From Mytilisepta virgata (taxonomy: Eukaryota > Mollusca > Bivalvia > Mytilida > Mytilidae), in NCBI GenBank assembly GCA_028015205.1, contig CM051519.1:40405979-40469978 (forward strand): 64,000 nucleotides of DNA, read 5' to 3'. Shown one piece after another: positions 9,633-19,866 of the stretch (within the stretch, counting starts at the first letter, position 1; every line of letters begins with the position of its first letter). Position numbers and translations under genes: made by a program. The notes under the pieces are model-generated. The model was not told the DNA's origin. It worked only from the letters and a program-made list of their open reading frames with translations, and did no database searches.

Positions 9633-10409
9633 AATACCGAAACCAAATGACAAACCACATATTTCTAAAACTGAACAGGAAAATACAAGTCGGAATGAGA
9701 TTACATCAGACGAAAAAAGAAGACGGCCTGCGTTTTGGAGAACACATAAGGAACACTACGATGGAAATCAACTGGGAAACGAGAAAACGCTGATCATTGG
9801 GAGCTCAATTGTCAAAGGAATTGATACCAGAAAAGTAGGAGAAAATGTTGATGTTCGAACAAACAGAGGAGCAACAGTGCCGATATTGACCGAGAAACTA
9901 AGGAAAATGAGTTTGAATACAAAACACTTATACTAGTTGTCGGCGGAAATGACGCATCTTCAAATACAAATCCTGAAGATTTTTATGACAATTATATCAC
10001 AATGATACAAACAATACATTCAAAATCACCAACAACAGAAATCGTGATATCCGAGATTTGCCCCCGACGAACGGTCAATACATCTGAATACAACGATATG
10101 CTGCAAAGAATTTCGCGTGAATTTGACATGAAACTTGTTATGAATAGTAATTCTTTTCTGTCACGTGGAGATGAACTTATCCCTAGTTATTATCACCGCG
10201 ATGGTATTCATCTAACAAACCAAGGTACAATTCAATTGCTAAGAAACATAAACAAAATTGTAAATATTTTTAAAAAAAGGTCTATGTCTTCTGGAAATTA
10301 CCAGAACTACCAAAGTAATGGTCGAAAACGACAAAGGTATACATTTCATGGGCATTGTTTCAGATGTGGCTTTTATGGTCACCACATCAACAATTGTTTT
10401 ATGTATTAG
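9607..10409 (+). pseudogene. LINE ORF1: SGNH/GDSL esterase with CCHC zinc knuckle, one frameshift
   Basis: The product would package LINE RNA. Esterase-type ORF1 proteins are known from the CR1/L2 group; the role of the esterase is not settled. Visible blocks are LIIGSSIVKGID (nucleophile Ser near residue 67), VVGGNDA (block III Asn) and HRDGIHLTNQG (catalytic Asp/His). The C-terminal knuckle is CFRCGFYGHHINNC, which is C-x2-C-x4-H-x4-C. The frame opened at 9589 (no ATG before GTG 9607) hits TAG at about 9934, whereas the esterase block III continues in another frame from there. A one-base change near 9930 explains this. The second frame runs to TAG 10407-10409. The N-terminal 60 residues are polar and low-complexity. 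The element is otherwise well preserved. Confidence 0.85.
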
Positions 10410-10541
10410 GATAGTGCTGATGTATCAGAATTTGAGGATAAATATAGAATCTCAAAACAAAATAATGTAATACATTGTTCAAATTCTTTTCATGTACTTA
10501 AAAACTTATGTCCGGATTGTGATACATCGGAATGCATTTGC

Positions 10542-13433
10542 ATGGAAAATTCTAATTCATCAGTTGAAACAAACACTTGTGTTAAAAATGTAAATTCTAA
10601 CTCTTTAAAGTTAAAGAAAAAGGGGTTAAATGCAATTTGTCTGAACATTAGACATTTATTACCAAAATATGACGAAATAAAAAATCTCATTGTTACAAAC
10701 AACAAATTTATTGATATTTTCGGTCATGTTGAAACTTTTTTAAAGACGAATATTGAAAGTAATGAATGTAAAGTACCTGGATACAAAATCTTTCGACGAG
10801 ATCGTCAAAATAGGGAAGGGGGTGGGATATTAGTATATGTGAAGGAAACTATTTCAGCAAAAGAAAGACGTGATTTATCAATGAATTCTATAGAATCTCT
10901 GTGGTTAGAAATTTCTTTACCAAATAGCAAATCTTTTATTATGTCATTTATTTATCGTCCACCAGATTCACTGCAATCTTGGATTGATATTTTTGAGGAA
11001 GAACTGGAAATGGCTACTTCCGAAAACAAGGAAATTTTACTGATGGGGGATTTTAACATTGATTTACTAAAAAGCCAGAACAAAAAATGGCTAACTCTTA
11101 TGGAATTGTTTAATTTAACGCAACTAATTACAAGTCCAACACGAATTTGTGAACACTCAGAAACACTTATAGATCATATTTATACAACAAACCCTGAAAT
11201 TGTACATGGTCATGTGTCAAAGTATGCTATAAGTGATCATTATCCCATATGTCTTAACCGTAAAGTCAACAACAAATTTAAAAAAGATAAGCACACTGTA
11301 ATTGAATACAGGTGTTTTAAAAAGTTTAATGATGTTGAATTTCAGGCCGATTTGCTCACATTGCCATTTCATGAAATTGAAATGCAAGATGATGTAAATA
11401 TTGCACTGGATTTATGGTATACATTATTTTTACAAGTTCTTGATAAACATGCACCTATTAAAATCAAAAGAGTCAAATCATACAAGCAAGCCGATTGGTT
11501 TAATGAAGAAATAAATGATGCGATTCATAAGAGAGATATGTTTCATTCCCATAAAGATTGGGAAAATTATAGGATATGGCGTAACAAGGTAACTTCTTTA
11601 GTAAAAATAGCAAAAGAGAAGTACTACCAAAACGCTATATCAAATAGTAAAAATTCTAAAGAGTTATGGACACATATTAGGGAAGTTAACCCCAAATTAG
11701 ATAATACTTTTCCATGTAAGCTAGATTATGAAAACAATACTTTTTTCGATCCACAGGATATTGTTAACTCCTTAAACGATCATTTTTCTACGATCGCCGA
11801 TAAACTTATCAGGCATAAAACATCAGATATGAATTTTACATTGCTTCAAAATTTTATTTCTAAAAAACTACCGAAAAATTCCGATTTTCAACTAAATCTT
11901 ATTACGGTAGCGGATGTTTATTCACAATTAAAAAAGTTAAATCCTAGTAAATCTTCAGGTCTTGATAAAATTGGGCCCAGAATATTAAAACTTGGTGCAG
12001 AAATTATAGCACCATCTTTAACATTTTTAATTAACAAAAGTTTGACCAGTGGTCAGTTTCCAGAAAAGTTAAAGCATGCAAGGGTGACTCCTATACACAA
12101 GGGAGGACCGGAAGATATCCCGTCAAATTATAGACCAATATCAGTTCTCTGTACTATATCAAAACTATTTGAGAGACATGTTTGCTCTCAATTGTATGAA
12201 TATTTAAATGAAAATAATTTGTTACATACTTCACAATCAGGTTTTAGACAATGCCATTCGAGTCAAACCGCTCTTACAAAATTAGTTGATGAGTGGCTAA
12301 AATATTTAGATCACGGTGAAGTTGTAGGTGCAGTTTTTATTGATTTTAGTAAAGCCTTTGACCTGGTAAATCATTCTATTCTTTTGCAAAAATTGCAATA
12401 TTATCAGGTTGGAGACATGACAAAAAATTGGATTCAATCTTATTTATCTGATAGGAAACAGGAAGTTCACCATGGAAATATAAAATCTGATAAACATACT
12501 GTTAAATATGGTGTTCCTCAAGGGTCTATTATAGGACCCATTCTTTTTATAATATACATAAATGATTTGTCTTTTCATATAAAAAAATCTGGTATTGATT
12601 TATATGCTGATGATTCGACTCTGCATCATCATGACAAAAATTTTCAAAGTATAAATACCGAGCTGCAAAATGATGTGAATACTATCGCGTCTTGGTGTGA
12701 TAATAACAGCATGGTAATAAATGCTAACAAAACTAAATGTATGACCATTGGCTCCAAAAGAAAACTTATTAAATTACCTGAGCTTTCCATCAAAATTGAT
12801 GAAACCGAAATTGAAAACGTCAAATGTCATAAACTTCTTGGCATTGATATTGATGAAAACTTAGAATGGGAAGATCAGGTAAACAGAGTATGTAAAATTA
12901 TATCATCCAAAATTGCACTTTTAAATAAATTAAAACATTTTTTACCAATTTATGTTAGACAGCTGTTCTATAACTCATATATATTACCATATATGGACTA
13001 CTGCAGTTCTGTTTGGGGTGATGTACTTAAAAAAGATTCAGACAGAATTACTAAGCTTCAAAAAAGAGCTGCAAGAATTATATTAGAATGTGATAATACA
13101 GTTCCTTCAAATTTTATGTTCTCTTCTCTGAACTGGTTACCTTTTGTAGAAAGAGTTAAATATCAAAAATCTGTGCTAATGTATAAAGTAGTAAATGGTC
13201 TTGTTCCAGAGTATCTATTTTTACAAACTGTTAGTGAAGTTCACAATTATAATCTGCGATCTTCAGTAAATGATGATTTGTTCTTACAAAGACCAAATAC
13301 AAATTTTTATAAAAAATCCTTTCAGTATTCAGCAGTTAAAATTTGGAATGATTTGCCATATTGCATAAAAAATTCTCGAAATATTAACATATTTAAGGAA
13401 CATTGTTTTAAATATTTCCTTAATGGAGTTTAA
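10542..13433 (+). CDS. LINE ORF2: apurinic-type endonuclease and reverse transcriptase, 963 aa
   Basis: Residues about 25-240 form the endonuclease: LNIRHLLPKYDEI, the VETFL block, GGGILVYVKE, LLMGDFNIDLL and YAISDHYPICL (the SDH active-site motif). Residues about 450-740 form the RT: NPSKSSGLDKIGPR, IPSNYRPISVL, AVFIDFSKAFDLVNH, YGVPQGSIIGPILF and DLYADDSTLHH with the YADD catalytic box. The C-terminal part has YCSSVWGDVLKK and LQKRAARII, typical of the Jockey superfamily. No RNase H motif is seen. The product would nick target DNA and prime reverse transcription there. The frame is uninterrupted, so the protein could still be functional. Upstream, the same frame stays open back to the ORF1 stop at 10407, so ATG 10542 may not be the natural start. 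Confidence 0.96.
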   Translation: MENSNSSVETNTCVKNVNSNSLKLKKKGLNAICLNIRHLLPKYDEIKNLIVTNNKFIDIFGHVETFLKTNIESNECKVPGYKIFRRDRQNREGGGILVYVKETISAKERRDLSMNSIESLWLEISLPNSKSFIMSFIYRPPDSLQSWIDIFEEELEMATSENKEILLMGDFNIDLLKSQNKKWLTLMELFNLTQLITSPTRICEHSETLIDHIYTTNPEIVHGHVSKYAISDHYPICLNRKVNNKFKKDKHTVIEYRCFKKFNDVEFQADLLTLPFHEIEMQDDVNIALDLWYTLFLQVLDKHAPIKIKRVKSYKQADWFNEEINDAIHKRDMFHSHKDWENYRIWRNKVTSLVKIAKEKYYQNAISNSKNSKELWTHIREVNPKLDNTFPCKLDYENNTFFDPQDIVNSLNDHFSTIADKLIRHKTSDMNFTLLQNFISKKLPKNSDFQLNLITVADVYSQLKKLNPSKSSGLDKIGPRILKLGAEIIAPSLTFLINKSLTSGQFPEKLKHARVTPIHKGGPEDIPSNYRPISVLCTISKLFERHVCSQLYEYLNENNLLHTSQSGFRQCHSSQTALTKLVDEWLKYLDHGEVVGAVFIDFSKAFDLVNHSILLQKLQYYQVGDMTKNWIQSYLSDRKQEVHHGNIKSDKHTVKYGVPQGSIIGPILFIIYINDLSFHIKKSGIDLYADDSTLHHHDKNFQSINTELQNDVNTIASWCDNNSMVINANKTKCMTIGSKRKLIKLPELSIKIDETEIENVKCHKLLGIDIDENLEWEDQVNRVCKIISSKIALLNKLKHFLPIYVRQLFYNSYILPYMDYCSSVWGDVLKKDSDRITKLQKRAARIILECDNTVPSNFMFSSLNWLPFVERVKYQKSVLMYKVVNGLVPEYLFLQTVSEVHNYNLRSSVNDDLFLQRPNTNFYKKSFQYSAVKIWNDLPYCIKNSRNINIFKEHCFKYFLNGV

Positions 13434-13550
13434 GGAAAATGTACTATATCTTAATTATATACGTTTATTATATACTGTTTATAATTTGTTGATTATTATT
13501 ATGTGAATGTGTATTGTATGAATGTGTATGATTTTGTTAATGGATGTTTG

Positions 13551-13608
13551 GAGGGCCTCAATGAAAATTAGATTAAGTCTAATTGAGTAACCCTCGATAA
13601 ATAAAGAA

Positions 13609-13650
<42 letters not shown>
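13551..13650 (+). repeat. LINE 3' stem-loop and (TTAC)n tail
   Basis: 13551-13595 folds as a nested stem-loop: GAGGG pairs with CCCTC and the inner CTCAAT with ATTGAG, with ATTAGA/TCTAAT at the tip. AATAAAG follows, then about ten TTAC units to 13650. In LINEs such 3' structures are bound by the element's RT (family knowledge); the same role here is inferred. Confidence 0.7.
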
Positions 13651-14104
13651 AGAGTATTGGTATATATTGCATAAGTTATTAGCGTAGTTTGTTTTTAAGA
13701 AGAAACACGAATTGAAAAATATAATTTTGAACTTTTTTTCAAAATCTAAAATGACAAAGCCTCTTCAGATTTTCTAAAAATAATTATTAAATTTGAAAAT
13801 AAAAAGGACACTCAGAACCGGAATTTATTTTTTACAGCAAGCAAGTACCTTTTAGTATCTTTCTTGTGAAGATAATGTGGTTGTGGTTCTGATTGTCCTT
13901 TATTGTGACATTCAAAACAGAAATTGTACCAAATTTTGTTTACAATTGGAAAAAAACACCCCTGTTCACCTCATTTCGGGCAGAAAACGTGACCTATCAA
14001 ATGTATGTTTGTAAACATTAAGATATTGATAGATATTATTTTTTTTTATTTAGCAGTGTAATGGACAAAATGCTGGATAAAGTGGCCCTATACTCCTTTT
14101 AAAT
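13651..14104. other. Unclassified AT-rich spacer
   Basis: Nothing coding is visible between the LINE tail and the foldback element. Confidence 0.5.
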
Positions 14105-14780
14105 TACAGGGGCCAGGTTTTCTAAAGTATCGTAAGATTGATCGTAAGACATATCTTATGACATTACTTGCGACTAAGTTATGATGGTCTTACGACCTAT
14201 CGTATGATGTAAAACAAAGGTATCCTAAGACAATCATAGTTACGACGATCGTATGACTATCGCAAGTCAGTAATGACAAATAATGAAATTTTAAATGGAT
14301 TTAACAAAGTGTGCAATTTAACTAAAAAAGGTAAATGTAACTAAAAGAAGAAAAAAAAATAAAAAAGAATATTTAATTAAGTTAAATATAAAAAATAGCC
14401 TTAAAATGATTAATTCATATGCGTTTACTGTACATGTGTAGCATGCATGTACATGTAAATCAATTATTGAATGTGACAGTCTATTAACATGGATCGATAA
14501 AACCATTGCAAAAGTTTATCGGTCTACTCTATTTTAATATGAATAAGAAATACCTAGGGTTCCAAAATTCAAATTCTCGGTTAGCGAATTATTCGTGCTT
14601 CTCTATACATCATAAGACCATCTTACGACACCTTCTTTGGTGTCGTAACTTTGTGACAATTTGTGACATGTCGCAAGTTGCGACCCTTTCGAAAACATAT
14701 TTTATGACCGCGACACGTCCTAAGACCATCTTACGATATGTCGTAGTCATAAGACATCTTCGAAAACCTGGTCCCAGGTC
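14105..14780. mobile_element. Foldback/MITE element with GGGGCCAGGTTTTCTAAAG ends
   Basis: The left end GGCCAGGTTTTCTAAAG and the right end CTTCGAAAACCTGGTCCC are inverted repeats. Inside are many short palindromic motifs (TAAGACCATCTTACGA, GTCGTAAGAC) in both orientations, concentrated in the outer 170 bp at each side. This structure is that of a non-autonomous foldback DNA transposon. The central 300 bp is AT-rich filler. No transposase frame. Confidence 0.7.
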
Positions 14781-14794
14781 ACGAACGTATGTTT

Positions 14795-15165
14795 TTTTTT
14801 GCAGACTGTGCTTTGTAACACTAATAAAAAGCAAAGGCAAACTATGTTCCAACATCTTCAACTTAATTTGAATATAGATTTTAATAACAAATTGGAACAT
14901 ATTAGTCAAATTTTAAACCCTAAATTAGAACTTTTACCTTATGTTTGCGACTTTATAAAGCAGTCATTGGCACTACGAAAATAGGGTCCATATTGGTCAG
15001 AGTTCATATTATAATTATAAAGATTTTTTTTTTTATTATTGTAAGTTGTTTGTTGTATTCATGTTGTGTTAATGTCTATTGTGATGTATATATATTGAAG
15101 TGTTATTGTATTGTTTTGCGTTGACCCATATGGGTGTATTTTATGCAAATAAAAGGTATACCTAT
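14795..15165 (+). mobile_element. Truncated LINE 3' end
   Basis: A short frame ending ISQILNPKLELLPYVCDFIKQ precedes a 3' region with TTGACCCATATGGGTGTATTT and GCAAATAAAAGG. The GACCCAYATGGGTGTATTTT signature recurs in reverse at about 35000-35020, so both are 3' ends of one LINE family different from that at 9607-13650. The copy starts right after the foldback element. Confidence 0.55.
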
Positions 15166-15313
15166 AAAATCAGGCTAGAAACATGAGCCAACTACTACCC
15201 CTTATATACCGTAAAGAAGAAATTATTACTATTCCCGCCCCTATAAAAAAATGCTTTGTTGAGAAATGAAAAATTATATAAATTGAAACAACAGTGAAAA
15301 AGTCATAGCTTTT

Positions 15314-15706
15314 GTCTCGCCTGCGACAAAAGTCGACGCAGTGTCAACAATTGTTAAGTTTTGTGCTAAAGTTAGTTTGATAGGAACTATTTGTGATAGA
15401 TCAATGATATTTTCTGAAAGGTTGTTACTATCAGTACATCTCAGTTAGTTGACCATTTTGAGGCCCTGTCCACTGGGTTATGGTCCAGTGACTCAATTAT
15501 TTGCAATTTTCAATGTTAAGTTTTCTGCTTAAGTTAGTTTGATAGGAACTACTTGTGATAGATCTATGATATTTTCTATAAAGTTGCATTACTATCAGTC
15601 CATCTCACTTTGATGACCATTTCGAGGCCCTACCTAAGTCAATTTTTTAGCAATGTTGCTGTCCATCAGATTGTTTGTTTTCGAATTTTCTGACGGCAGG
15701 CGAGAC
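15314..15706. mobile_element. Tandem-core element with GTCTCGCCTGC inverted ends
   Basis: Ends GTCTCGCCTGC (15314-15324) and GCAGGCGAGAC (15696-15706) are perfect 11-bp inverted repeats. Between them are two diverged copies of a roughly 162-bp monomer (from about 15353 and 15515; landmarks TTAGTTTGATAGGAACTA and GAGGCCCT). Next to the left end lies the small hairpin CGACAAAAGTCG, also present at the right end of the 25551-26475 element. The architecture matches oyster pearl-like/Helentron-like elements with about 160-bp core repeats (family knowledge). Confidence 0.7.
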
Positions 15707-16173
15707 ATATCTCTGTGTTAACAGTTTATTGAAAGTTTAATAATATTTTAATACTTGATTGTACTTTTAGATTTTTTTTTCATTATTTTACAGTATATCG
15801 TCTTTTAATTTCAGTTTCCAATCAAATGCTAATTTATTAATTAAATTTTTTGGTGTTCTATAGGATGTGAAAATACTTTAATTAAATTTGTAATTAATTA
15901 CGAGTTCACGGGGAAAAAACCCGCTTCATCTTGTTGTTGTGAAGACTTGTCCAGTACAGAATGCTATATAAATTCCACCCAAATTTGAGGTAATGTTTAA
16001 AGATAGACGTGTGCTGCGGGAAAAAATCAGCTCTGGATATTTGTGTCCTCTACGTTCAACTTGAATGTAATTTTATTTTTTTTTAAAAGTCAAAGAAAGC
16101 GTTAGAATTTCAAACAGGGTCATCTGCACGTTTTCATGTACATGTATAACAGAATATCATGCAAAAACCTAGT

Positions 16174-16536
16174 AAGGCCATACCAAATTGATCTTTAGTT
16201 TTTTGGATTTTGCCGCTACGATTTTTGGACGATGTAAATTTTAAGAAAAAAAAATTTGCCGCTATTTAAAAAAAAAATGAAAATTCGCCCTACATTTATC
16301 GTTTTTCAATAAATAAAAAAAAGTAAAAAATTGTTCGCCCGCTCCTAAAATTTTGTAAAAATTGGGATTGTTTTTCCCATTTTTTGCAGTATTTTATTTT
16401 AAAAAATGTGTGCACGACCTAAATTTTATCTGCTCTCGAAAAAAAAGTCTTCAAGAAAAAAAATTAAATTAAAATTTCGCCATCTCGCACCTATTTTTGC
16501 CATCCAAAGAACGAAAAAATGATATGGTGTGGCCTT
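16174..16536. mobile_element. MITE, GGCCATACCAAATTGAT family, copy 2
   Basis: Left end AAGGCCATACCAAATTGAT, right end ATATGGTGTGGCCTT. It is longer than the sister copies because the AT-rich centre is expanded with A-runs and repeated TTCGCC-like segments. No coding capacity. Confidence 0.75.
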
Positions 16537-16539
16537 TTA

Positions 16540-18810
16540 AACCATTTGATTTGTTTTAGTATTGAATTGAAAAGGCTGTTCTTGTCCGAAAGAACTAACT
16601 GGAAGCAGACTTTTGTAGCTTTTTTTATCAGTGGAATTTCTGAAGAATTGTTTGTGCAACTAATCAGTCACAAAAACTGATAAATGACAACCATGAACAT
16701 TAAATGAAAATCTTTCAGTAATCCTTACTGCATTGATGTGAATAGAGAAATTTCTCATTTCCAACATTTTACATTTTACCAAGGATTCAAATCCTTGATT
16801 TTCCACAATAAAAAATGTTTACCATTGTCAGTTTGCATGTATATTCGTATTTGATTAATTCTATTGATCAACCACAAATGTTGCTTCCCGGACATTTTCA
16901 GACAAATTGATATGAAAATATTAAAATAATATCTAATATTTCTGTAACTGTAACAGGTGGAAACATTATATTATTGATTTTGTCCTAGAGTGTAATAGTT
17001 CATATGCGGGCTCTTATCATTGGGAGATAGATAAAACTATCAGCAGCTAGTAATATTCGTTTTTATTCATTTCAAATAAAAAGGGAAGAAATTAGATAAT
17101 AGATAGCTATTTTAACAAATTCGTGTACCAACATATATAATATATTCATATAAAAACATTGACGTAACATTTTGTAAGCCAATCGGAAGTCGGAAGCTAG
17201 GAGCATATCTAGGTTGTACGTTATAAGATAGAACGGTAAGACATTTTTCTCACTTGATTTTTTATTTTCATTTTGCACAGCTACTTAGTAATATTTTTAT
17301 TTTAATATCTTATGAATGCATTTTATTTAAGTGCATGCAAAAAGGAAAAATTGAAAGACTTTATAAAACTTATTTCTATTTTTACAAATAATCAACCAAA
17401 TTCGTGTCCATTCTTGTTAAGAAGAATTTGAAGATTTATACTGAAAAACGTTCTTTTTTATTATTCAATAGATGGTTTATTGAAAAAATAAGTTTTCTCA
17501 GTTAAATGTATTATTTTTGGTGCCTTTTTGCCAAGCGTAAATTTGACAGTTTGTGAAAGGCAGTCATGAGCCACACCCTTTAAAGAAGAGTCTTTTTATC
17601 TTTTTTCAAATGAAGCAGATATCCAAAATTTTAATAATGTAATCAATCTATAATATAATTTTTGTTTGAGTTTTTAAGATACAAAAATAGAACTCAAGAA
17701 ATTCAATGTCTTCTCTCTGTTTGTTTTTAATATCGACATATTAATATTTTAAATACGCTTGTGTATAATTTATTTTTAAAAAAGGTAAACAGTGAATATG
17801 AGAATTTAATATACATTGTAAAATTAAGAAACTCGATCCTCCCATCTTTCATAAACATTATCTTATGAAAAAATATTGCTTACTCGGTAAATATTTTTTA
17901 TAAAAAGTATAACTTATCATTTATCAGTGCTATATGATAACAGAATGACACCACTACGTCAGAAAGTTAAATTGTTTTTTTTCATTTTCGGCCACTCTCT
18001 TGGTAAATGCAATGTATGTTAATTTCTTACATTTATCAATTTTAATTATTATATTGAACGTTTCGATGCTATAGCATGAGTAATTTGGTGTGTAACAAAT
18101 ACCTTGCGTATCAATTATGCACAACTTTTCGATTTTACGGCTAGAATTCGGAACCTCGGGGGAAATTATATCATGGCGGATCTCTATCCATCATATTTAG
18201 ATAGATGTCGATTTCTGACTAATGTCGGTAAACCGTGATCAGATTATGAAATATACATCCCCGGAAGATGTATCTTTATTCACTCGCACATAAAATTTAG
18301 ATCTATTTCCTGCTTTAAACACCACCATGAAACGAGTTTACATGTGTAAGATCAAAAGATATGGGATGTGCATCGAAAACAGCTAGAGAGGTCGTCTTGG
18401 GTTCCTCAAATCATGATTAAAAACTCAAACCACCCCACAAAAAAAGCATGAAATAACCTAGTTGCCTCAAAGTATTTATATTACTGTAAGTATCAATCAA
18501 ACTTTCCAAAACCTTTCAGCAACATTGAATCCATTTTAAAGTACGAAGATGGTAAAATACTTCTCGTGTGATTGACAACAACTTTTGTCAGCATCCTCTT
18601 TAGTTAATTAGATATGTGAAATTCATTAGCATTGTTAATTACTTATTCTGCAACAGAGTTCTTTAAATAAACTAAAGGATAAGACAAAAAAATGCAGGTG
18701 CACGTTATCTTATCAGACCAGCGCGTGCTGTATCAAGATTATACTTTTATCAGAGAATTTTTAGGTTTAAAACGCTCAGAAGATTCAGTTTGATCTTGTA
18801 TAGATACTGG
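16540..18810. other. Gene-free AT-rich stretch
   Basis: I found no supported exon. The open frames (for example 17072-17278, minus) have random composition and no splice context. Confidence 0.5.
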
Positions 18811-18814
18811 TATT

Positions 18815-19012
18815 AGGCCACAGAAAATTGATCTTTCGTTCTTTGGATTTCGCCGCTCCAATTTTTGGAACATGTAAATTTTAAGAAAAAAAGTGTGATC
18901 TTCGCACGAAAAAAACAAGTCCTCAAGAAAATAATTATAAAATTTTGCCCGCTCGCACCTATTTTTACCATCCAAAAATCCAAAGAACTAAAAATCAATT
19001 TGGTATGGCCTT
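18815..19012. mobile_element. MITE, GGCCATACCAAATTGAT family, copy 3
   Basis: The shortest copy (198 bp) and the cleanest right end: AAAGAACTAAAAATCAATTT then GGTATGGCCTTA. Left end TTAGGCCACAGAAAATTGAT. The overlapping minus-strand open frames at 18739-18998 are produced by the repeat. Confidence 0.8.
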
Positions 19013-19866
19013 ATAGATAAATTGCACAAAACATGGTATCGAGCTACATGTATGTCTGTTTATACTTTAATATAATCACATATAAATTAACTCATCAACA
19101 ATTTTCAAATTGCACTGAGCAATTTTTCGTCATAACACAAAAACTTAAAATTGTCAGTCAATGAATTTATGTCCATCACTGTTGACTAATGTAAATAAAT
19201 AGATTAAGAGCCACTTAAGATTTGTGACTAAAATTCACAAAGTTTATTTACTTATATATATTTAAGTACTTATAATACAATGAAGAAATGACCGAGATTT
19301 ATTAATGATTAAATATGTGTGTATTTGGGCATTAAATCTTATCGAGATTTATACTTAAAGGCATACTTTTATACATAATATGATACATGTTTCAACAGAT
19401 CCATGCTACACGTAAGAAAATGTAATTTTTAAATGATAAAAACCGGTGTTTAATAGTTGTATGTGGTTACAGTTTTTTATTGTGTGTTTATACATTTATT
19501 AAATGACATAAAAACTGGTCATAATTACGATTTTTAACGGGTTTAATATTAACTTATTTACTAATTATGTCGTTAATTTAGCACAATAAAATTTGAATAT
19601 GTGGCATTATCCAAAATTTGATCAATTTGGAAAAACCTCGTGTTGTATTAATAATATTGAAATAAAGTGAAAGAAGCTTATGTTGCAGTTTTAAACTTTA
19701 TAATGACCCTAGACATATAAATGTCATCTTTAAAAATATTTAGCGGTTTTTAATATTTTGAAAGTTTTAAAAGTTTAAAATCCATGAAGGATGCTTACTC
19801 CATTTTCGAAGTCAAAATTAACAGTATTTTTATTTCACTTTCAGGAATCTTTGAAAAGTAGTGAAA

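Larger units (their letters stand above)
9607..13650 (+). mobile_element. Near full-length non-LTR retrotransposon (Jockey-superfamily-like, esterase ORF1)
   Basis: Order: ORF1 with SGNH esterase and zinc knuckle (9607-10409), ORF2 with endonuclease and RT (10542-13433), a 120-bp 3' region with a stem-loop, AATAAA, then a (TTAC)n tail to 13650. A tail of short tandem repeats and an esterase-type ORF1 point to the CR1/L2/Daphne/Crack side of the Jockey superfamily; the exact clade is not assignable by eye. ORF2 is intact, while ORF1 has one frameshift and one stop separates it from ORF2. I could not find a target-site duplication; the 5' end is uncertain. Confidence 0.93.

Noticed and set aside
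14506..14909. Frames of about 100-120 codons on both strands
   Set aside because: They read through the palindromic ends of the foldback element and then into LINE 3' sequence.
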